From Globodera rostochiensis (taxonomy: Eukaryota; Nematoda; Chromadorea; Rhabditida; Heteroderidae), in the NCBI GenBank assembly GCA_018350325.1, contig JAEVLN010000019.1, positions 992,001 to 1,056,000 on the forward strand: DNA of 64,000 nucleotides, given 5' to 3'. Numbering within the stretch: the stretch's first letter is position 1; each line of letters begins with the position of its first letter. Positions 52,022-60,756 of the stretch are shown here, in pieces. A program made the translations under genes and the position numbers. The notes under the pieces were generated by a model, which was given only the letters and a program-made list of their open reading frames with translations, was not told where the DNA came from and did not search any database.

Positions 52022-52302
52022 GGTTGGTGAATTGTTGCGACGAACGGCGTAGACGAGCTTGCTGTGGGCTGAAGTTGTTGCTGTGTTGCTGTTGAAGATT
52101 GGCAATGGTGATGAATGGACCAAATCCATTTCCTTTTATACATTTTTCACTGATGAAATTCGTTACAAAAATTAAGAGATTTCGACAACGCCAAAAAGTA
52201 TATAAGCGAACGGATTTGTCAAACTATCCACATTCAGCAAACAACAATCAACGTTCTCAACAATCTACACATCAAGCGAGCTCGACAACAGCATCAACAA
52301 CA
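52022..52302. promoter_or_regulatory. Bidirectional promoter between the SAYM-repeat gene and MSP
   Basis: This 281-bp region lies between two divergent starts. It has one TATA box per direction: TATAAAAG read on minus at 52140-52133 and TATATAAG on plus at 52199-52206. Both leaders are rich in CAACA/CAGCAACA words. The two boxes are about 60 bp apart, so the core promoters are back to back and upstream elements must be shared or very short. A GATA-type site (GATGAA/TGATGAAAT) is possible but not certain. Confidence 0.65.
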
Positions 52303-52740
52303 ATGGCGCAACTTCCTCCAGGAGACATCGCGACAATGCCCAACCAGAAGGTCGTCTTCAACGCACCGTTCGACAACAAGGCCACCTACTACGTGCGGGT
52401 AAGTCAGCATCGTTTGACCGCAAAACATTATCCCATTTAAACCTTTCTAATTTAGGTCATCAACCCTGGGTCAACTCGCATCGGCTTCGCGTTCAAGACG
52501 ACCAAACCGAAGCGCATCAACATGAACCCTCCGAATGGCGTGCTCGGCTCCAAGGAGTCCGTCAACGTTGCCATCTCCTGCGACGCGTTTGACCCCAGCT
52601 CCGAGGACACCAAGGCCGACCGTGTGACCGTGGAATGGACCAACACACCTGATCCGGCGGCTACCGCGTTCAAGCTCGAGTGGTTCCAGGGAGACGGTAT
52701 GGTGCGCCGCAAGAACTTGCCGATCGAGTACAACGTCTAG
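52303..52740 (+). CDS. msp: Major sperm protein (MSP)
   Basis: MSP polymerises to drive crawling of nematode sperm and also signals oocyte maturation. Two exons (52303-52398 and 52456-52740) with a 57-nt intron give 126 aa, the usual length. Motifs include [69 protein letters not shown] and [19 protein letters not shown] at the end. All are typical of cyst-nematode MSPs, which also carry this intron. It is preceded by a TATA box and transcribed divergently from the SAYM-repeat gene. Very confident. Confidence 0.98.
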
Positions 52741-52944
52741 ACGATGATGCGCCGCCGCACTACGACCAGATGCAGAAGATAGGATCTCCCCTCCAACCCA
52801 ATATGTAAATGCCCTCATGTTGTATCCCCCCATGATCAGATAATTGTGTAAAACCACCATATCATCATCTTATGTGTGTTCATATTATGTAAATGTGAAA
52901 TAAAATGTAATTTTGATTGGTGGCAACAAGAAAAAATTTGGCAG

Positions 52945-53238
52945 GAATGGTTGATACGCCTTGAATTTTTGTGCCTTCCTCTGTTGCCTAAACCATGGCC
53001 TTCCCACACCAATGAAAAATTGTTCGAATAAGGTGAATGTCCCGAAAGGTCGAAAAATCAAAATTTGTTTTTAAGAGGGAGGTGTGTTCAATTCATTAGT
53101 TTCCTCCCCCACCGTTCATCGAATTTTTCCGCCGCGCGTTGTGTAATATGGCTAATTGTCTGTGCGCAAAATCCCAATTGAAGCCGAATGGTTGATACGC
53201 CTTGAATTTTTGTGCCTTCCTCTGTTGCCTAAACCATG
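52945..53238. repeat. Pair of identical 53-bp direct repeats downstream of MSP
   Basis: GAATGGTTGATACGCCTTG to TTGCCTAAACCATG occurs at 52945-52997 and again at 53186-53238 with no differences. Both copies are followed by similar CCTNCCCACACCAAT(G/T)AAAAA sequence. The intervening 188 bp is not repeated. Possibly the ends of a short element or a local duplication. Confidence 0.75.
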
Positions 53239-53443
53239 CCCTACCCTCACCAATTAAAAATGTAGAAAATTTTCTTCCCGCACAGCTGTTTCAGTGTTAT
53301 TGCCGCACTTCAGGTCGGTGCCGGTTAAACCCCTCAAAAATAGGCTAGTTATAACCGGCGGTAAAAGCGCTGCCCCATAAAATGCCATACATCATTTTGC
53401 ATTTATTTGTTAGGTAAATTGTTATCAATATTAATAAAAGAAA

Positions 53444-56085
53444 ATGAGCAACGCACATGAACAAGCTGAAGCAGACATTTCTGCTGGTAATTATGGCTCT
53501 TACGGCCTCATTCAATCTTCAGAGAAGCGGGAAGGCGTCAATTTTATAGAAGTTGGGGAAATAAATGCCGAAATCGACGGAAAGGAGGCATGATTTGATT
53601 GAAAAACTAAAACGTGCCATTTGTTAAGATTTGGATTCGTGGCCGTCTGCACGACTCGCGCGGAAAGGGCAAAAATTGTTTTGTGAAAATTCGCCACCGC
53701 ATTCACAGCGTACAGGCGGTATTGTTCGTCGGGGCTGACATCAGCAAACAATTTGTAAAATTTGTTCAAAGCATTCCCAAGGTCAGCTCTCAAATTAATA
53801 TTTTGATCAAAACTTGCAAAAAGGAGTCAATTGTGGATGTTTATGGGCTGGTGGCTCGCACGCCTCAGCCGGTCACGGCGTGCACCCAAAGCGATGTTGA
53901 GATAAAAGTGCACCGATTGTAAGTTTTAGCAAGTCAAGCCGTTTTACTTGATCTTTTAGCTTCATTGTCTCGCAAGCTGAACTTCGACTTCCACTTCAGC
54001 TTGAGGACGCTATTCGACCGGACAACGACCAAGAAGAGTTGGCTGTGGTGAAATTGGACACTCGTTTAGACAACAGGTGATGCGTAAAAGGCGAAAGATT
54101 GTTTTTGTATTCTTTTAGACGCATAGCTCAAAATACGAAATCTTTTTCATATTTAAAAGATTAAAGAATTTACAATTATATGTAATTTTAGGGTGCTTGA
54201 CCTGCGAACGCCAACCAGCCAGGCGATATTCCGTTTGCAAGGCGGAATCTGCGAAGCATTTCGCAGTTTTTTGTCTTTTCGCGGTTTCACAGAGATTCAC
54301 ACGCCCAAAATAATTTCTGTCGCCAGTGAGGGTGGGGCCAACGTGTTTGAGGTTGGCATTTGCTCTCGATTTATTCATAAATGCGCAATTGGGTTTCTCC
54401 CGTCCCTACACCGCTGCACTCTGCTTGGGCCCCTCCTCTTTATAAACAAGTACGCTCTCAGCCGGACGCTCCCTTCCCCTTTTTAAACACCAGAAGGCAT
54501 TTTAACGCTTTTGCAGCCCCAAAATTGGCTGTTTTATGTACAAAATGCCCAAAAAAAGTGATAGTGTCGTCCGACAGGTGCCCGTTGTCGCCAGTGATAA
54601 GACAACGAATTTGGCGTTTGGGACAACGCATAAAATTTGGGCGTAAGAAATTTTACAACTTGTAGGACTGCAAGATTTGTTGGAAAATCTAGACATGGGC
54701 TACCGAATTTGTTTATTCTCTCGTTGGATCTTTTCAGGTCAGCTACTTTAAAGGGCATGCTTACTTGGCACAGTCGCCCCAACTCTACAAACAAATGGCG
54801 ATCGCGGGCGACTTTGACCGTGTGTTTACCATCGGATCCGTTTTTCGGGCCGAAGACAGCAATACGCACCGGTTTTTTGATTAAATTTTTGAAAAAGGGG
54901 GATTTCGCTAAAAAAGCATTTGTTACTCCGAAAAGTTAAATCCTTTAAAGTTTAGAAAAAGCTTTGAATTTCAGACACCTGACAGAGTTTATTGGTCTCG
55001 ACCTTGAGATGGCGTTTCACTTTCATTATCACGAGGTAAGAACGAGATTTCTTATGTATGTAAAACCCTTTTCAAGGTTATACAAACCATTGCGGAGCTG
55101 TTCATCGAATTGTTTAAATACTTGCAAGGAAATTTTGTTGCCGAAGTTGAAGCCGTTCGACGACAATACCCGGCTGAGCCGTTTCTGTTCACACCGAGTC
55201 CACTCATTTTACAGTCAGTCATCTTTATTAAAGTTCACATTTAAACTTGTCCGCTTTTTGGTTTTTTAAAATATCAAATTCCAAAAAGGTATCCCCAGGC
55301 GGTGGACATGTTAAGGGCTGCCGGTGTCGACCAGGGAGACGAGGACGACCTAAGCACACCGAACGAAAAACTTTTGGGTCGGTTGGTGCGTGAGAAATAT
55401 CTGACGGTGAGTCGAAAAAGAAGAGGAATAGTCATCGATGAACGAATCAGTTTTTTTAAAGGATTTTTATGTTCTGGACAAATATCCGTTGGCTGTCCGA
55501 CCTTTCTACACAATGCCGGACCCAGATGACGCCAAATATTCGAACAGCTTTGACATGTTCATGAGAGGTGCGGTAAATTGTCAAGATTCATTCATTTTAC
55601 TGGCTGCTCTTATTCATTTACAGGCGAAGAAATCCTTTCCGGTGCCCAACGTATTCACGAGCCGTCACTGCTGACTGAACGCGCCAAACTGCTCGGGATT
55701 GAAATTGAGAAAATTCAGTCGTACATCGATGCTTTCCGATTCGGATGTCCTCCGCACGCAGGGGGAGGAATTGGTAACTAAATGTGTTTTTTAAACATGA
55801 TTTTGCACAATTAGCATTCACTAAAATGGGCACTAAAATGCATCCGGACTAAAAGCTTCAATTTTACGTTGCTACAAAAATTTATTTGGCTAAGGTTGAA
55901 GCAAATATTGCCCCGGTCCGGACCACATATGTCTGACATGTAGTGAACTTGTTACAGGCGCATTTGGTGAATATGAATCTTTCTCAAATTAAGGCTTGGA
56001 GCGTGTGACGATGCTTTTCCTTGGCCTGTCCAACGTGCGTTTGTGCAGCCTCTTCCCGCGCGACCCGAAGCGCATAACACCGTAA
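53444..56085 (+). CDS. DARS1: Cytosolic aspartyl-tRNA synthetase
   Basis: This class II synthetase charges tRNA-Asp. The start at 53444 gives [17 protein letters not shown]. The OB-fold anticodon-binding domain has [19 protein letters not shown]. The catalytic domain begins with [20 protein letters not shown] and motif 1 ([20 protein letters not shown]). Then [20 protein letters not shown], motif 2 ([32 protein letters not shown]) and [20 protein letters not shown]. It continues to [21 protein letters not shown] and motif 3 [20 protein letters not shown], ending DPKRITP at the stop 56083-56085. All class II signature residues seen are intact. About eleven exons; the motif 2 region is interrupted by introns. 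Confidence 0.95.
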
Positions 56086-56287
56086 AGGAGTGCTTCAACG
56101 ATTGTTGATTTACTGATGTAAGCTTTTACAGAGTGACAAAAATTTAATTGGTTGATTTTCTGAATATTTTTTAATTCGTTACTTCCAATTTCTATGGATG
56201 TAAGTAAAGGACTTTGTTGTTTGGAATTGGTGGAATATAGTATAAACAAATTGTTGGTATTTTATGTTGGTTGGATAATTGGCCACT

Positions 56288-56369
56288 CGGCCAAAAAGCA
56301 TCCCTTTTCCTGTTATTCTTTACTCAATCGGCCAAAAAGCATCCCTTTTCCTGTTATTCTTTACTCAAT
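56288..56369. repeat. Perfect 41-bp tandem duplication
   Basis: The unit starting CGGCCAAAAAGCATCCC and ending TTCTTTACTCAAT occurs twice, back to back, without differences (56288-56328 and 56329-56369). It is noncoding. Confidence 0.85.
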
Positions 56370-57203
56370 CGCGTACACAGTGTTACATCGAAATCGGACC
56401 TCAATGACCTTTCGCGCGACGGATCCAAACAAAATAAAAGAAATTGCACAACATGGCGTAGAAAGGCGACCAAAGGAAGGGGCGGGTAGGAGGGGAGGGG
56501 GTGGGGCACTTGTCCCAATTTCACCATGCAAATGCGCAAAGAAATTTGAGGAAGACTCGGGCATATTTTGGAGAAATCCCTCTAAATATTCTGAGTTTCT
56601 GTTACCAAATGGCACCTCCGCTTCCCAATTCACCACTTTTTTCGATTCCTTCCGCTTTCTCCCGTCCTCCTGACATCGGATTAACCAAACCATTCATTAT
56701 CCATTGCAAATTCTAATCATTATATGTTATTTATGCATCATTATTATTATGGCGTGCGTGTTCGTCCCCCCCCCCCCTTCCTCGCCAAGTTGCGACGGCG
56801 CCAAACGGTCGGACGTACCAAACCAGTCCCCCCGCCCCACCTCCTCCCCGCCCGTCTCGCCCATCCGCTCAAACGACCTCCCCCCCCCCCCCATCCTACG
56901 CTGCGTTTATCCCCAAATGACCTCCCCGCACAAAATCAGTCGCAATTTACATAACAACGCAAGAATCACTTCCCGGAAATGCCTTTACAACGGGCAATGC
57001 ACAACTTTGCGGTTTCCCTATTTGCAAATCCAAGGAAAAGTTTTTGATACATCAACGACTGTCTTCGGGTTTTGTTTTTGTGCTTTTAATGCCTTTTAAT
57101 GCCTTTGACCCGATGATTCATTTCCCTGTTTTCCTTTCATCCATCATTTGTTCCTTCATATTAATTAAATAAAGAGAGAGTTACGCATCACTCAATAAAC
57201 TCA

Positions 57204-57270
57204 ATTATGGATCTTAACCGCCTTAGGCGTTTTATCGTTCCAGCCAGCTGCTTGACTCACTTCCTCACAA
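57204..57270. repeat. Dispersed repeat, copy 2 (also at 42614)
   Basis: Shares TTATGGATCTTA, CCGCCTTAGGCGTTTTATC and CCAGCCAGCTG in the same order as the 42614 copy, about 80 percent alike over 65 bp by eye, with a small deletion after GGATCTTA. Function unknown. Confidence 0.5.
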
Positions 57271-57474
57271 TACTCGAAACATAAAGAACGGCTGGCTTTT
57301 CGGTTAACTAATTACCAAAATGTACTTTTTCCCTTTTATGGCATTTGTCGGCTGGTCTCTTCAGAAAGAGAGGGCCAATTCCCCAAAATAAACCGAAAAG
57401 ACCTCCTTCCAAGGTGTGAAGGCATCGAATTTTGGACAATTCACAAATTGCGCATTATTTGTCCTTTTCTGCCA

Positions 57475-57871
57475 ATGGTCCGCTGCCCGTCGGCCCTCTC
57501 CCTTCTTTTGCTTCCGCCCCTTTTCATCGCCATAAATGCACACCAATTTGTTCAGTACGTCTACAACCCTCGCCCAACGCAGTCCCTTCAGCAAATTGAG
57601 ATGCAAAGGGTCCATTCCCCGAGGCCAAAACAGTAAAAATAATAGAAAATTGTCCGTTCCAGATAGAGCACGTTGTTGAGAAGTGCTACCGAGGATGGTG
57701 TCGAGATTGGATGCTGGAGTGCCATTGGTCGGTTAAATAATTTTTTATATTATCCAGCCAGAAAATTTGTTTAGGTTTTGCGATGCAATTCGGGGATTGG
57801 ACAATTACGGCCGTTGCATGGAATGTCTGAGGCCACGGGGGAGTGCCTGCTTCGAATGTTTTGACCTCTAA
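57475..57871 (+). CDS. Small secreted eight-cysteine protein (about 98 aa)
   Basis: I recognise no family. Three exons (57475-57609, 57663-57727, 57775-57871) join in phase with introns of 53 and 47 nt. The N-terminus VRCPSALSLLLLPPLFIAIN is a clear signal peptide with likely cleavage near AHQ. After a short Pro/Gln-rich linker, the mature part contains eight cysteines in a compact Trp-rich block (EKCYRGWCRDWMLECHWFCD and GRCMECLRPRGSACFECF), ending FDL at the stop 57869-57871. There is no transmembrane segment. A small, secreted, cysteine-paired protein in a plant-parasitic-type nematode is a candidate effector, but it could equally be a cuticle or venom-allergen-unrelated secreted peptide. 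The first donor (GTCCAT) is weak; the second (GTCGGT) is acceptable. Confidence 0.6.
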
Positions 57872-57992
57872 CTAATTTATATTTATTTTAAATTATCACT
57901 TATATATTCTTGCCCATTTTTTACGTAAATTTAATTCATTTTTTTATTCAACTTGAAACATAACAACAAAAAAAACTGAGCTGAAATTTTTT

Positions 57993-60256
57993 TTATTCGG
58001 TTGCTCCCTCCGACGAAATAGTCTCCCGCGACATTTTCATGCGTTTGGCGGCCTTTCGTCTCTTCTTCAGAACCTGAAAATCTCATCTGTTTTTGAGTCC
58101 ACAAAAGTTGCATGCCTTTGCAACTGCGACTGTCGCCTCTTCAACGGCTTCCTGCATAACATCAACATTTTTCTTCGGAACAACGCCTTTCTCGTAATAA
58201 ACTAAACGTTCCTCAACCTTAAAATAAAAAATTATACCCATGGTGTGGCCCTTAATTTCTAATGGCCAACTTGTTTACGCAACGCTTCGCCATAAGATGA
58301 CACAGGCACATCGGAGAAACAGTCGATGCGAGAGGCCAAGCTGCACTTGTTGGCCAAAAAACGGCTGATACGTCCTTTGTGTTTGGCCTGTGCACGTCCA
58401 ATAAAACTCGAATGGAACAACAACCCGTACTTGGGAGTGTTAGCTTAAAATGATTCAATTAATTTTAATTTAAAACGTTGACAAATTACCCGTAGCCAAA
58501 CGGAGTTAGTCAAAAATTACCTCGCGTTTTAAGCGCTCTGAATAGTGCCTTTTCAGCGCCCAAAATTTGGATAGTTGACGCGGGGTACTTGGCGAGATTT
58601 GTGAGACTCCCCGCATGAGAAATCAGCCGAGCCCCGACCTAATTTGTAAGGTACAAATTATCCTGGTTAGATTTTCCTTTGACACCTGTTCTCCAATCAA
58701 CGTCGACAAAGACGGCGCACACGCCTCCATGCGATCCTCAAATTGATGGAAATAATTTGACGGTGTAAATTATGTAATATATTCCTTTTATATATTTGTA
58801 TTCCAAATTAACCTTTATGTATTGGTGCAAACGTTGTCTGTATTCAGCAAGCGAAGCAACCCGTTTTGCGAACAGTTCAATGTTCTGTAAGTCCAATTCC
58901 GAAATTTGCATTCCCATCGATGTGCGCGCCGCTTCAATGACCGTCATAGCCTTTTGCTCGTCTTGCAGAATTTCTTTAATGGTTGCGGAAAAATAAAATC
59001 ATTCGAAATATGCGGATAAAGAAAGCAAGAAACGATTAAAAAATTCGCAATTGATTTCTAATAGCTTAAAATGAGATTTATTTATTTAGCTCAACCTTTG
59101 ATTTTCATCTCCACCGCCTCGTCCATTTTCTCGCGGTCCATAATTGCGGTAGCACAGCGTACATAGTTGTATAGCTCGGGCACAATTTTGATCAGCTCGG
59201 GATAGTGATAAGCGTACCATTCCTGAGGATCCAAAACCTATTAAAGCCAATAATAAAAAAACGCGCAAGCCTTGATTCGCATGCCGAATAAGTTGATGTC
59301 CTTGTCCAGCTGGTCAAGCAGTGCAATTGACTGGATTACCATGTTGTCAACGCGATGGACATCGAATTTAACCTTCAATTATTAGAATTTAACTTCAAAA
59401 GGTTCAATATGGGTATTCAATGCCATCTATCGCAAATTCTCACCCACCTTTGCTCTTGAAAAGCTATGCCCCAACGAAAGTTGTGCTTTTCCGAGTTGCG
59501 CATGCGGCAAATCCTTCGCCAACACGCGAAAGTGAGACCGGATGCCGCGCATCAGTTCCTGCACAACGCCGGTGAATGTGACACGAATCCATGAAAAGGA
59601 AAATCGGAATGTAACAAAATTATAAACCAAAAATTCCCCCTTCAATGTTTATTAAACTCGGAAACTCCTCCAGAGGTGGGGGTAACCCTCCGAAATCAAA
59701 ACAAACTAACTGACTATTGGCCAGCTCGCCAAAAATAATAAACCTGGCATAGCCTCAACAAGAGAAGCGGCCAAGCGTTGCTCGCCAACTCCGAGCAAAA
59801 CCTTTTTTTTCTTCTTTGGTAGATTAGCCTCCAAGAAGTTCAGCAAATCGACATGAACAACACCTAAATAATACAACTGCTATAAAATATCTATAAATCG
59901 AAAACAAAACTTGTTTATCTTATAAATATGGAAAAATCCAAACCATCAGCGATGCTATTAGCATTTTCAAGTGCCGCCTCAGTGTTTCTGAATGGCTCAA
60001 ATGCATGAACTTGGACAATTGCTTGAAAACGTTGTGCGTCTGTCATCGCACTTTGCACCTAAAATGTTTGCGGATAATGAGGATTTAAGATGATTAGAAA
60101 GTGTTTGATCAATGATTGGTTTCCATAATATCGAGGGAGTAATTAAAAAACCTCTGGTTGTATTTGTCCAATGTCTTCATATGCCTTGATCTTAAACATT
60201 GTGTAGCCAACTGCATGTTCATATAAGGCATAATTGGGAGCCTCGGAAGTTGTCAT
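57993..60256 (-). CDS. NOP56: NOP56, box C/D snoRNP core protein
   Basis: NOP56 is a core protein of box C/D snoRNPs that guide 2'-O-methylation of rRNA in the nucleolus. The start at 60256 gives [20 protein letters not shown]. Then [20 protein letters not shown] and [20 protein letters not shown] match human ALENANAVSEGVVHEDL...[13 protein letters not shown]. The NOP domain has [29 protein letters not shown] and [18 protein letters not shown]. Near the end, [20 protein letters not shown] and [20 protein letters not shown] distinguish it from NOP58. The lysine-rich tail is short ([10 protein letters not shown]), stop 57993-57995. The last intron may use a GC donor (AAG-GCATGC). About nine exons. 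Confidence 0.92.
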
Positions 60257-60756
60257 AATTTATCTAATTTTTTGACATATTTTAAGGAAAGGCGGTCGGG
60301 GTCAACTTGGCGTTAGCCATCTTGGCGCCAAGTAGCTAGATATTTTAGCCACATGTGCCGGGGTCTATGTACATATTGTTAGCTAACCAAATCAAATAAT
60401 CTTTTTTCGTTGTATTGTGCTTTTTGAATGATTTTGTGGCCAAACTTGATTTTGGTTTCGAAAAAATAAGTTCGAATTCAGTCAGTTCGTCAAAAGTTTC
60501 GACACGAAAAAAAATAATAATTATTTAAAAATCCAGAAATTTTTCTTTCGATTTTCGAGACCGCTTATATTTCGTGACCAAAATTTGCAGACAGACTTCT
60601 ACTGCTACTTTCTTACCCTTGCCAAAATTAAGTGAAATTTGGTGAATTTTATAAAAAATAGATTTGAAGGATTATAACGATTTTGTCTTTAACTTTTACC
60701 GTTAATCCTTTGCAAATTTAGATTAATACTTAAATATTGGTACACAATAACATATA
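60257..60756. promoter_or_regulatory. Divergent intergenic region between NOP56 and the macro-Deltex gene
   Basis: These 500 bp are A/T-rich and separate the starts of NOP56 (minus) and the macro-Deltex gene (plus). An acceptor-like AAAAAATTAG lies just before the NOP56 ATG. A short inverted GGCG/CGCC word pair occurs at 60305-60335 (CTTGGCG...TTGGCGCCAAG). I see no further gene. Confidence 0.5.

Larger units (their letters stand above)
56086..57474. other. Intergenic region after DARS1
   Basis: Holds a 41-bp tandem duplication (56288-56369), poly-C runs (56767-56777, 56880-56891) and the second copy of a dispersed repeat (57204-57270). Frames at 56194-56673 and 56704-57099 are low-complexity and unsupported. 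A TGGCAT word (reverse of ATGCCA, the reported dorsal-gland DOG-box) lies at 57339-57344; one hit is not significant. Confidence 0.5.

Noticed and set aside
56704..57099. 131-codon frame after DARS1
   Set aside because: Mostly translated poly-C/proline tracts; no support from splice sites or family knowledge.
57339..57344. DOG-box (ATGCCA) as proof of gland expression for the secreted gene
   Set aside because: A single six-base match is expected by chance about every 2 kb; kept only as a weak note.
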